DNA of 6,683 bases from Pseudomonas sp. (GCA_003527165.1 DPSI01000161.1:1-6683); one strand, 5' to 3'. Positions 1 to 6,683 are shown, counted from the stretch's first letter. Made by a program: numbers and translations. Notes: generated by a model not told the origin, from the sequence alone.

Positions 1-978
<978 letters not shown>

Positions 979-1068
979 GGGTTGGCTAGTTACGCTTAGT
1001 CGAATTGAAGCCCGCGCCGCAGAGATGGGGGCGAAATCACGTTGTCCACGGGGTTGCTCGATTAAGCC

Positions 1069-1097
1069 ATAAGCTGACTCGGCAGAAGTCAGCTTAT
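1069..1097. terminator. Stem-loop between convergent cysB and cysH
   Basis: A perfect 11-bp inverted repeat (ATAAGCTGACT at 1069-1079, AGTCAGCTTAT at 1087-1097) encloses a 7-nt loop. It lies about 90 nt after the cysB stop and about 30 nt after the cysH stop, where a bidirectional transcription stop is expected. No clear run of T follows on either strand, so a classical intrinsic terminator is not proven. It could instead be a 3'-end stabilising hairpin. The right arm also forms part of a short 10-bp palindrome, GCTTATAAGC at 1092-1101. The rest of the 979-1129 gap shows nothing recognisable. Confidence 0.55.
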
Positions 1098-1129
1098 AAG
1101 CGTCTCGCCGGGATGAAACTCATCGTCAA

Positions 1130-1864
1130 TCAGACTTTCGCAATTAAATTCCCGGCATGCAGGCCGCATTCTTTTTGCGTTGCTTCCTCCCACCACCAAC
1201 GTCCCTCGCGCTCGTGCTGATTGGGCAGTACGGGGCGGGTGCAGGGCTCGCAGCCGATGCTGATGAAACCACGCTCATGCAGGCTGTTGTAGGGCACTTC
1301 GAGCATGCGGATGTAGGTCCACACGTCCTCGCTGGTCATTTGTGCCAGCGGATTGAATTTGTACAGCGCGTGCTCCGGCGTCGAAAAGGCGTTGTCGATT
1401 TCCAGTACCGGTACCTGACTGCGCGTGCCAGGGCTCTGGTCACGGCGCTGGCCGGTGGCCCAGGCGCGGACACCAGACAATTTGCGTCGAAGGGGCTCGA
1501 TCTTGCGGATGCCGCAGCATTCGCCATGGCCGTCGCGGTAGAAGCTGAACAGCCCTTTCTCGTTGACCATCGGCTGCAAAAGGGCTGGGTCGGGCGTCAT
1601 GATTTCGATTGCGAGGCCGTAATGCTCGCGGACCTGTTCGATGAAGCGATAGGTCTCGCTGTGCAGGCGGCCGGTGTCGAGGCTGAACACCTTGACGTTC
1701 TTGTTCAGTTTCCAGGCCATGTCCACCAGCACGACGTCTTCAGCGCCGCTGAACGAGATCCAGAGGTCGTCGCCGAAAAGATCGAAGGCGAGCTTGAGAA
1801 TGTCTTGCGGAGATTTTCCGACATAGGCGGCTGCCAGTTCGGCTACATCAATTGTTTGGCTCAT
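1130..1864 (-). CDS. cysH: Assimilatory adenylylsulfate (APS) reductase CysH, 4Fe-4S type
   Basis: The protein has 244 residues from the chosen start. It reduces adenylyl sulfate to sulfite and AMP with thioredoxin in the cytoplasmic sulfate-assimilation pathway. Visible motifs are the nucleotide-binding loop SFSGAED (37-43), LDTGRLH (62-68), ECCGIRK (115-121; C116, C117), TGQRRDQSP (137-145), GCEPCTRP (204-211; C205, C208) and the C-terminal KECGLH with the redox-active C233. The paired CC and CxxC motifs ligate a 4Fe-4S cluster. This marks the APS-using bacterial/plant class rather than the E. coli PAPS reductase, which lacks these cysteines. The ATG at 1864 was chosen because GAGGAA sits 8 nt upstream and the frame then begins MSQTID. 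An in-frame upstream start at 1918 would add 18 low-complexity residues; some Pseudomonas annotations use such a longer form. It is convergent with cysB and divergent from thrH. Confidence 0.95.
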   Translation of the reverse strand: MSQTIDVAELAAAYVGKSPQDILKLAFDLFGDDLWISFSGAEDVVLVDMAWKLNKNVKVFSLDTGRLHSETYRFIEQVREHYGLAIEIMTPDPALLQPMVNEKGLFSFYRDGHGECCGIRKIEPLRRKLSGVRAWATGQRRDQSPGTRSQVPVLEIDNAFSTPEHALYKFNPLAQMTSEDVWTYIRMLEVPYNSLHERGFISIGCEPCTRPVLPNQHEREGRWWWEEATQKECGLHAGNLIAKV

Positions 1865-1872
1865 CGGGCGGC

Positions 1873-1878
1873 TTCCTC
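1873..1878 (-). promoter_or_regulatory. Ribosome binding site of cysH
   Basis: On the minus strand GAGGAA is separated from the ATG at 1864 by 8 nt. This purine-rich site supports the 244-residue start over the in-frame start 54 nt further upstream. It would lie inside the coding sequence if the longer form were used. Confidence 0.6.
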
Positions 1879-1910
1879 GGTTGGCGCTTAGCGCTCTGCT
1901 GGCCGCGGAT

Positions 1911-1942
1911 GTTAGCAAATAGGCGTTATGACGCTAAATAAC
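1911..1942 (-). promoter_or_regulatory. Candidate operator (nested dyad) upstream of cysH
   Basis: The divergent cysH/thrH gap (1865-2050) contains an AT-rich segment with nested inverted repeats: GTTA (1911-1914) against TAAC (1939-1942), TTAGC (1912-1916) against GCTAA (1933-1937), and GCGT (1923-1926) against ACGC (1931-1934). It lies about 50-80 nt before the cysH start codon. That is a suitable place for a LysR-type activator such as CysB to bind. The dyads are seen directly. Binding by CysB is inference, because CysB sites are degenerate. I could not fix a convincing -35/-10 pair for cysH. Confidence 0.3.
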
Positions 1943-1985
1943 CTTTGACGTGGCAACGCCTAACTTTAATGAATAAGGCGCCGCG

Positions 1986-2014
1986 TTGCGCCACCTCGTT
2001 CTTGCCGGTAGAGT
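1986..2014 (+). promoter_or_regulatory. Weak sigma70-like promoter candidate for thrH
   Basis: TTGCGC (1986-1991) and TAGAGT (2009-2014) are separated by 17 nt and lie about 37 nt before the thrH start codon. The match to TTGACA/TATAAT is only partial. A T-rich tract follows at 2025-2030 in the presumed leader. The position is sensible, but a chance match in this GC-rich DNA cannot be excluded. Confidence 0.22.
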
Positions 2015-2037
2015 GCCGCTTCAATTTTTTCTGCTTT

Positions 2038-2043
2038 GAGGAG
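2038..2043 (+). promoter_or_regulatory. Ribosome binding site deciding the GTG start of thrH
   Basis: GAGGAG lies 7 nt before the GTG at 2051. The only earlier in-frame start, a TTG at 2036, overlaps this Shine-Dalgarno sequence and has no site of its own. The ribosome binding site therefore sets the 205-residue product beginning MEIACLDLEG. Confidence 0.75.
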
Positions 2044-2050
2044 TGGCCCC

Positions 2051-2668
2051 GTGGAAATAGCCTGTCTCGATCTGGAGGGTGTGCTGGTTCCGGAAATCTG
2101 GATCGCCTTTGCCGAGGCCACCGGAATCGAATCGCTCCGGGCGACCACGCGGGACATTCCTGACTATGACGTGCTGATGAAGCAGCGCTTGCGCATTCTT
2201 GAAGAGCACGGCCTGAAGCTGTCGGATATCCAGGCGGTCATCGCCACCCTGAAGCCGCTCGACGGCGCTGTGGAATTTGTCGACTGGTTACGCGAGCGTT
2301 TCCAGGTCGTGATCCTGTCGGACACTTTTTACGAATTTTCGCAGCCGCTAATGCGCCAGCTTGGTTTCCCGACACTGCTCTGCCATCGCCTGATCACCGA
2401 CGAGTCGGGGCGCGTTGTTAATTATGAGCTGCGCCAGAAGGATCCCAAGCGTCAGTCCGTCATTGCTCTGAAGAGCCTGTACTATCGGGTCATCGCCGCT
2501 GGCGATTCGTACAACGACACCACCATGCTCGCCGAGGCGCACGCCGGCATCCTTTTCCACGCGCCGGACAATGTCATCCAGGAGTTCCCGCAGTTCCCAG
2601 CCGTGCATACCTTCGAGGCGCTCAAGCAGGAATTCCTCAAGGCGTCGAATCGCAAGCTGGCGATTTGA
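2051..2668 (+). CDS. thrH: ThrH, phosphoserine phosphatase / homoserine phosphotransferase
   Basis: This 205-residue HAD-superfamily enzyme matches ThrH of Pseudomonas in length and motifs. The family hydrolyses phosphoserine to serine and can transfer the phosphate to homoserine, linking serine and threonine biosynthesis in the cytoplasm. HAD motif I is DLEGV with the nucleophile D7; the +2 position is E9 rather than the usual aspartate, as is typical for this branch. Motif II is LSDT (S90-D91). A basic motif III lies in RQKDPKR (K130/K133). Motif IV is GDSYND (151-156), with D152 and D156 as metal ligands. The substrate cap lies roughly at residues 15-70. The GTG start is supported by GAGGAG 7 nt upstream. 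The gene is divergent from cysH and convergent with pabB, so it is probably monocistronic. Serine from this enzyme is the precursor of the O-acetylserine used in cysteine synthesis, a loose metabolic link to cysB/cysH. Confidence 0.95.
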   Translation: MEIACLDLEGVLVPEIWIAFAEATGIESLRATTRDIPDYDVLMKQRLRILEEHGLKLSDIQAVIATLKPLDGAVEFVDWLRERFQVVILSDTFYEFSQPLMRQLGFPTLLCHRLITDESGRVVNYELRQKDPKRQSVIALKSLYYRVIAAGDSYNDTTMLAEAHAGILFHAPDNVIQEFPQFPAVHTFEALKQEFLKASNRKLAI

Positions 2669-2672
2669 AAGC

Positions 2673-2785
2673 AGCTGGAAGCCTGAAGCTGGAAGAAAAG
2701 CCGAAAAGCTTGACAGCATTAAGCTACAGCTCCCACACCAGCTTCCAGCTTCCAGCTTCCAGCTTCCAGCTTCCAGCTTCCAGCT
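2673..2785. terminator. Long imperfect inverted repeat between thrH and pabB 3' ends
   Basis: The segment 2673-2695 (two units of the form AGCTGGAAG) is complementary over 23 nt, with 2 mismatches, to the CTTCCAG heptamer array downstream. Because the array is periodic, the arm can pair in four equivalent registers (for example with 2742-2764 or 2763-2785). Transcripts from either strand can fold into a long hairpin, placed 5 nt after the thrH stop and 6 nt before the pabB stop on the other strand. A bidirectional terminator or 3'-end protector is the likely role. No strong T-run was found, so termination is inferred from placement and structure. Confidence 0.5.
2738..2785. repeat. Tandem 7-bp repeat, CCAGCTT x 6.9
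   Basis: Six exact copies of CCAGCTT run from 2738 to 2779, followed by a partial copy CCAGCT to 2785. The array fills most of the 123-bp gap between the stop codons of thrH and pabB. Open frames crossing it encode a repeated FQLPASS peptide, which is an artefact of a 7-bp period and not a gene. Similar heptamer clusters are, as I recall, common at gene ends in the P. stutzeri group. Such an array could vary in copy number between strains by replication slippage. Confidence 0.9.
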
Positions 2786-2791
2786 CGAAGC

Positions 2792-4132
2792 CTATAGCCG
2801 TTCCAACGCCTCCATCAGCACCTTTACCTTATCGAAGGTTTCCTGATACTCGGCCTGCCAGTCCGAATCCGCCACTATCCCTCCGCCGCCCCAGCAAACG
2901 GCTTGATTGTTTTGAATCAGTAGCGTGCGGATAGCGATGGAGCTATCCATCTCGCCTCGTACATCCAGGTACAGCAGCGAGCCACAGTAGACCGAGCGAC
3001 GGGTGGGCTCCAGCTCGTCGATGATCTGCATGGCGCGGATTTTCGGCGCACCGGTTATCGACCCTCCTGGGAAACTGCCTGCCAGAAGGTCCAGTGCATC
3101 CTTGCCGGTGGCCAGGGTGCCGCTGACACTGCTCACCAGATGGTGCACGTTCGGATAGCTTTCCAGCGAGAACAGCTCCGGCACCCTTACGCTGCCGGTC
3201 TCACAGCTGCGACCGAGATCGTTGCGTAGCAGGTCAACAATCATCAGGTTTTCCGCGCGGTCCTTCTCGCTGGCCAATAGCGACTGGGCCTCGGCCAGGT
3301 CGGCTTGGGGATCGCGCCGACGGGGACGAGTGCCCTTGATCGGGCGGGTGTCCACGGTGCCCTTGGCGAGGCGTAAAAAACGCTCCGGGGACAGGCTGAC
3401 GATTGCGCCATGCTCCACGCCCATGAAGCCCGAGTAGGGTGTCGGGCATGCAGCGCGCAATGCCCGGTATGCCTGCCACGGGTCTCCCGTACAAGGGGCA
3501 CGGAAGCGCTGCGCGAAGTTCACCTGATAGCAGTCGCCGGCCTGGATATATTGCTGAACACGCTCGATGGCGCGTTGGTACTCGGAGCGCTCCAGATCGG
3601 CGGTGAACCGCGACTCAAGGTTGAACGACGTGTGCTCTGGTTGCCACGCCGACTCGAACAGGCTGACCAGACGAGCCCGATCTTCATCGGCCAGCACCGG
3701 ATGAAAGACCAGCTGAGTCGTTTGATGGTGGTGGTCGTTGATCAATGCCCAGGCATATAAGCCGAATCGGGCCGACGGCAATTGCAGATCCTGCGCGGCG
3801 GTGGCGGGGAGCCGCTCGAGCCGTGCGCCGAAATCGTAGCCAAGAAAACCCAGCAGTCCGCCGGTAAAAGGCAACTCGAGATCCACCGGAGCCGCTGCTT
3901 CGCCGAGCGTTTGCAAGGCGCTACGGAGACGGGCGAAGAAGGCGCTGCCGTCCTCCGTTATGCCAGGCTCCAATACTTCTGTCGGCCATGCGCTCAGCAG
4001 GTCGTAGCGTCCGCGTTCGGCGACCGGGCGACCGGAGTCGAGCAATACCGCGCCGGGCGCATGGCGGATGCGCTCGAACCAGAGAGCTGGATCAGGGTGA
4101 TAAGGAAGGGCGTGTACCGTGCAGAGGAGCAT
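2792..4132 (-). CDS. pabB: Aminodeoxychorismate synthase component I (PabB)
   Basis: The protein has 446 residues from the chosen ATG and belongs to the anthranilate synthase I/chorismate-binding family. It aminates chorismate to 4-amino-4-deoxychorismate, a step to p-aminobenzoate and folate, using ammonia from the separate glutaminase PabA; no fused glutaminase domain is present. The N-terminal domain spans about 1-140 (GGLLGFLGYD at 91-100) and the catalytic domain about 185-440. SPERFL (E250) and PIKGT (K266) are spaced as E258/K274 in E. coli PabB. The lysine distinguishes PabB from TrpE, which has alanine there. Further conserved blocks are DLLRNDLGR (300-308), GSITGAPK (357-364) and the C-terminal EYQET (428-432). 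The ATG at 4132 gives the family-like start MLLCTVHALPY. An in-frame TTG at 4150 would add six residues; neither start has a clear ribosome binding site. The gene lies 51 nt downstream of the ATP-grasp gene on the same strand. Confidence 0.95.
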   Translation of the reverse strand: MLLCTVHALPYHPDPALWFERIRHAPGAVLLDSGRPVAERGRYDLLSAWPTEVLEPGITEDGSAFFARLRSALQTLGEAAAPVDLELPFTGGLLGFLGYDFGARLERLPATAAQDLQLPSARFGLYAWALINDHHHQTTQLVFHPVLADEDRARLVSLFESAWQPEHTSFNLESRFTADLERSEYQRAIERVQQYIQAGDCYQVNFAQRFRAPCTGDPWQAYRALRAACPTPYSGFMGVEHGAIVSLSPERFLRLAKGTVDTRPIKGTRPRRRDPQADLAEAQSLLASEKDRAENLMIVDLLRNDLGRSCETGSVRVPELFSLESYPNVHHLVSSVSGTLATGKDALDLLAGSFPGGSITGAPKIRAMQIIDELEPTRRSVYCGSLLYLDVRGEMDSSIAIRTLLIQNNQAVCWGGGGIVADSDWQAEYQETFDKVKVLMEALERL

Positions 4133-4154
4133 TCGAGAGTTTCGATCCAAGAGC

Positions 4155-4177
4155 GGCCCGGCTGGCTGGGCCGGGCC
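4155..4177 (-). terminator. GC-rich hairpin between the ATP-grasp gene and pabB
   Basis: A perfect 8-bp inverted repeat (GGCCCGGC at 4155-4162, GCCGGGCC at 4170-4177) encloses a 7-nt loop in the 51-nt gap. On the minus strand it is followed only by a weak pyrimidine stretch (GCTCTT), so it is at most a leaky terminator. It might separate the ligase gene from pabB or modulate pabB translation, since it ends about 22 nt before the ATG. Confidence 0.35.
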
Positions 4178-4183
4178 CTGGGG

Positions 4184-5167
4184 TCACGCGTGGGTCGGTA
4201 TGTGGCCGAAGAGATCCTGGGCGAATCGCACCCGTTCCTCAGGCGTTTCCTGGATACCCTTTGCCTTGAGTTCCTCGATCCGGTCTTCCACGGCATGCGT
4301 ACGGTGGGTCAGGCCGCAGTCGTTGGCGATCTGGATATTGAGCCCGGGGCGTGCGTTGAGCTCTAGAATCAGCGGTCCCTTGTCCTGGTCCAGCACCATG
4401 TCGACGCCGATATAGCCCAGACCGCACAGCTCGTAGCAACCGGCGGCGAGTTTCATGAAACCGTCCCAGTTCGGCAGCTGGACGCCGTCCACTGCGTTTG
4501 TGGTGTCGGGATGCTTGGTGATCTTGTTGTTCAGCCAGGTGCCGCGCAGCGTGATGCCGGTTGCCAGGTCGACACCGACGCCGATAGCACCTTGGTGCAG
4601 ATTGGCCTTGCCGCCGGACTGACGGGTGGGTAGGCGCAGCATTGCCATTACCGGATAGCCCATCAGCACGATGATGCGGATGTCCGGTACTCCTTCGTAG
4701 CTGATGCTCTTGAAGATCGGGTCCGGAGTGACGCGGTATTCGATCAGTGCGCGGTCACGATGGCCGCCAAGCGAATAGAGCCCGGTGAGGATGTTGGAAA
4801 TCTGATGCTCGATCTCCTCGTGGCTCATGATCTTGCCCGAGACCGTCCGATAACGACCCTCGAAGCGATCCGCGATGACCAGAATGCCGTCGCCGCCCGC
4901 ACCCTGCGCCGGCTTGACCACGAAATCCGGATGGTCCTTGACGATGTCCTTGAGCTTATCGATGTCCTTTTCGGTTTCGATGATGCCGTACATTTCCGGC
5001 ACATCGATGCCTGCCTCGATGGCCCGCTCCTTGGTGATGATCTTGTCATCCACGATCGGGTAGAGGTTGCGCTTGTTGTACTTGAGCACATAGTCCGCAT
5101 TGCGGCGGTTGATGCCCATGATGCCCTTGGCTTCGAGGGCCTTCCACGTCTTGATCAGACCGAACAT
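4184..5167 (-). CDS. RimK-related ATP-grasp ligase (alpha-L-glutamate ligase-like)
   Basis: This soluble 327-residue protein has the ATP-grasp fold of the RimK-related group. Such enzymes form an acyl-phosphate with ATP and join it to an amine, giving an amide or peptide bond; RimK itself adds glutamates to a ribosomal protein. Visible features are the nucleotide-binding strand and glycine-rich loop VVKPAQGAGGDG (83-94, K85), IEYRVTP (142-148), DIRIIVLMG (162-170), GGKANLHQGAIGVGVD (185-200), GVDMVLD (254-260) and the Mg-binding LILELNARPG (266-275; E269, N271). The start ATG is 3 nt after the stop of the upstream membrane-protein gene, with GAAGGA inside that gene's last codons, which implies translational coupling. 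There is no signal peptide or membrane helix, so the enzyme acts in the cytoplasm. It is commonly annotated as alpha-L-glutamate ligase-like; the true substrate is unknown. It is longer than RimK (about 300 residues) and clearly a distinct subgroup. Confidence 0.9.
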   Translation of the reverse strand: MFGLIKTWKALEAKGIMGINRRNADYVLKYNKRNLYPIVDDKIITKERAIEAGIDVPEMYGIIETEKDIDKLKDIVKDHPDFVVKPAQGAGGDGILVIADRFEGRYRTVSGKIMSHEEIEHQISNILTGLYSLGGHRDRALIEYRVTPDPIFKSISYEGVPDIRIIVLMGYPVMAMLRLPTRQSGGKANLHQGAIGVGVDLATGITLRGTWLNNKITKHPDTTNAVDGVQLPNWDGFMKLAAGCYELCGLGYIGVDMVLDQDKGPLILELNARPGLNIQIANDCGLTHRTHAVEDRIEELKAKGIQETPEERVRFAQDLFGHIPTHA

Positions 5168-5170
5168 GGC

Positions 5171-6683
5171 TCAATCCTTCAGAAAGGCTTTGAATCGGAA
5201 CAGCTCGGTCAAGCGGTAGCCGCGGTAGCGGCCCATCGCCAGCATGAAGCCCACCATGATCAGCAGCACCGCCGGGAAGGTGAACATGAAGTAGGTCAGC
5301 TCCGGCACGCTCATCAGGATATGCGCCAGGGTCGCGGCGACCAGCGTACCGACAGCGACCTTGAAGGCGTGGCCGGCGCCGCGTTCTTCCCAGGTAATGG
5401 AGAGGCGTTCGATGGTCATGGTCAGGATCACCATCGGGAACAGGGCGACCGACAGCCCGCGTTCCAGACCGAGCTTGTGACTGAACAGGCTGATGACCGC
5501 GATCAGCACGACCACGAATGTCAGCACGACCGATAGGCGCGGCAGCATCTGCAGTTTCAGGTGCTCGAGGTAGGAGCGTAGCGAAAGCCCCAGCGCCGTG
5601 ATCACCGTGAACAGGATGATGCCGAAGCCGAGCTGTGTCTCACGGAAGGCGAGTGCGATCAGCACCGGAGTAAATGTGCCGAGTGTCTGCAAGCCGCCGA
5701 GGTTGCGCAGGATCAGGATCACCAATACGCCTATCGGAATCATGATCATGATTTGATAGGTCTGCTGGGTCTGCAGCGGCAACCCGTACAGCGAGTATTC
5801 GAGGAAGTCGGCGTCGGTGTTCTCGTCGGTCAGTTTGGCCAGGCGGATGGCATTCATCTCGCTGCTACTCAGCGTGAAGGTCACCTGCGGGTTGCGGCCG
5901 CCTTCGAGGCTTAACAGCGGCTCGTCACCGGTCCACCAGACCAGACGATCCTTCGGCAGGCCCTGCTCACCGGATTCCGGGTTGAAATACAGCCATTTGT
6001 CGCCGTTGAAGCTGCGCAACCAGAGCTCGGGCGTTTGCGCGGTGTCCGCGGCGAGGCGCACGGTGTGCACGCGCTCCATCGGTACGTGGGCGATCGACAG
6101 CAGCAGCTCGACGACACGGGCCTTGTTGGCCGTCGACGAGTCACCGCCAAGCAGCAGCTTGACGTTGTCGTCATTGGCGTTGCCGACGCGCTTGATGGCT
6201 TCGCTGATGAAGGTCTCGACATCAGCCGAGTGCTGGCGGATCGGAGAGAGCAGCGCCTCGGCGGCGATCTTTTCAGGTCCTTCGACCGGGATGCTGTCGC
6301 GGAAAATCGGTCCGGTCGCTTTAGTCTGTTCGCCGCTGTAACGGCGGGTCAGGACCAGACGATAGTAAAGCGTCTGGTTACCGTTCACCCGGCGTGCGGA
6401 CCAGGTGACTCGGCGGTTGCCATCGGCGCGGTTGATGCTCACGCCATAGTTGTTGGAGATGAAGCTTTCATTGAGGCTGACGAATTCCTGGTTCAGTGGC
6501 GGCACGTACATCTGTAGCTTGACCGGCTCACGCGCGTTGGCCTGGAATTCCACTTTTGCGTCGATGTTCCACAAGTCGTCGGTTTCGTCTTCGGTCACCG
6601 GGATGCCAAGGATGAAGATCTGGTACGCAGTGATCGCAATGCCCAACGAGACGAGCACGAAAATCAGAACTTTCAAATGAAGG
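5171..6683 (-). CDS. Inactive transglutaminase-like protein with 7 C-terminal TM helices (5' partial)
   Basis: At least 501 residues are visible. An N-terminal helix (about 3-24) is followed by a soluble region (about 30-300) and then seven hydrophobic segments near 308-325, 332-345, 348-366, 380-397, 406-422, 437-456 and 461-482. The basic tail (RYRGYRLTELFRFK) suggests a cytoplasmic C-terminus, which puts the soluble domain in the periplasm. That domain resembles a transglutaminase core at about 180-235, but the whole protein contains no cysteine. The nucleophile position (about T182), the histidine position (E217 in ELW) and the aspartate position (N232 in FNP) are all substituted, so it should be catalytically dead and may bind peptide. 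The first possible start in the window is a TTG at 6676 without a visible ribosome binding site. The frame stays open to the edge (codons for L and H), so the real start probably lies outside. It is tightly linked to the ATP-grasp gene, and the two families recur together in Proteobacteria. The function is unknown. Confidence 0.85.
   Translation of the reverse strand, partial: LHLKVLIFVLVSLGIAITAYQIFILGIPVTEDETDDLWNIDAKVEFQANAREPVKLQMYVPPLNQEFVSLNESFISNNYGVSINRADGNRRVTWSARRVNGNQTLYYRLVLTRRYSGEQTKATGPIFRDSIPVEGPEKIAAEALLSPIRQHSADVETFISEAIKRVGNANDDNVKLLLGGDSSTANKARVVELLLSIAHVPMERVHTVRLAADTAQTPELWLRSFNGDKWLYFNPESGEQGLPKDRLVWWTGDEPLLSLEGGRNPQVTFTLSSSEMNAIRLAKLTDENTDADFLEYSLYGLPLQTQQTYQIMIMIPIGVLVILILRNLGGLQTLGTFTPVLIALAFRETQLGFGIILFTVITALGLSLRSYLEHLKLQMLPRLSVVLTFVVVLIAVISLFSHKLGLERGLSVALFPMVILTMTIERLSITWEERGAGHAFKVAVGTLVAATLAHILMSVPELTYFMFTFPAVLLIMVGFMLAMGRYRGYRLTELFRFKAFLKD
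5175..5180 (-). promoter_or_regulatory. Ribosome binding site of the ATP-grasp gene, inside the upstream gene
   Basis: GAAGGA overlaps the last codons of the membrane-protein gene (its final residues are KD, then TGA) and sits 7 nt before the ATG at 5167. With only 3 nt between stop and start, ribosomes ending on the first gene can reinitiate on the second. This argues that the two products are made together in a set ratio. Confidence 0.7.

Noticed and set aside
1157..1891. Long plus-strand open frame of 244 codons antisense to cysH
   Set aside because: It lies opposite a gene with intact APS reductase motifs, has no recognisable motif, and is the usual mirror frame in GC-rich coding DNA.
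2036..2050. Upstream TTG start for thrH adding five residues
   Set aside because: The TTG overlaps the Shine-Dalgarno GAGGAG. The GTG at 2051 is correctly spaced and gives the expected family start MEIACLDLEG.
2738..2785. Possible CRISPR-like repeat
   Set aside because: The repeat unit is 7 bp, directly tandem, with no spacers and no cas genes nearby.
2571..2934. Open frames with repeated FQLPASS peptide
   Set aside because: The peptide periodicity is produced by the 7-bp DNA repeat. The frames overlap the real 3' ends of thrH and pabB and have no start signal.
3782..4366. Plus-strand open frame of 194 codons
   Set aside because: It is antisense to pabB and the ligase 3' end, crosses both genes, and has no family resemblance.
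4760..5536. Plus-strand open frame of 258 codons with a His/Gln/Asp-rich tail
   Set aside because: It runs antisense across the junction of the ATP-grasp and membrane-protein genes. The His/Gln/Asp richness comes from reading the complement of their codons; no domain is visible.
6035..6517. Plus-strand open frame of 160 codons
   Set aside because: It is antisense to the membrane-protein gene, with no motif and no convincing ribosome binding site.

Overview
The window reads as chromosomal DNA of a Pseudomonas-type gammaproteobacterium. The order cysB, cysH, thrH, pabB and the protein sequences fit Pseudomonas. A GC-rich base composition and a heptamer repeat between gene ends suggest the P. 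stutzeri (Stutzerimonas) side of the genus, but that narrower placement is from memory and not proven here. No mobile element, CRISPR array, tRNA or rRNA was seen. Nearly all the DNA is protein-coding.

Left part (1-1864): cysB (+), the LysR-type activator of sulfur assimilation, faces cysH (-), the iron-sulfur assimilatory APS reductase that belongs to the pathway CysB controls. A perfect 11-bp stem-loop lies between their 3' ends. Middle (1865-2791): the divergent cysH/thrH intergenic region holds a nested dyad that could be an operator. It is followed by thrH (GTG start), a HAD-family phosphoserine phosphatase/phosphoserine:homoserine phosphotransferase. The thrH/pabB 3'-3' gap carries a 7-bp tandem array of nearly seven copies, plus an opposing arm that makes a 23-bp imperfect inverted repeat.

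Right part (2792-6683, all on the minus strand): transcription would run from a membrane protein with a degenerate periplasmic transglutaminase domain and seven C-terminal helices (5' end cut by the window), into a RimK-related ATP-grasp ligase only 3 nt downstream, and then after 51 nt into pabB (aminodeoxychorismate synthase component I, folate pathway). The first two genes form a tight, probably translationally coupled pair. They are the least understood part of the window: a cytoplasmic amino-acid/peptide ligase paired with a cysteine-free 'dead' transglutaminase membrane protein. The pairing is a known conserved association in Proteobacteria, but its substrate is, to my knowledge, not settled. 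pabB may simply be read through from this pair or may have its own promoter; a GC-rich hairpin lies in the gap.
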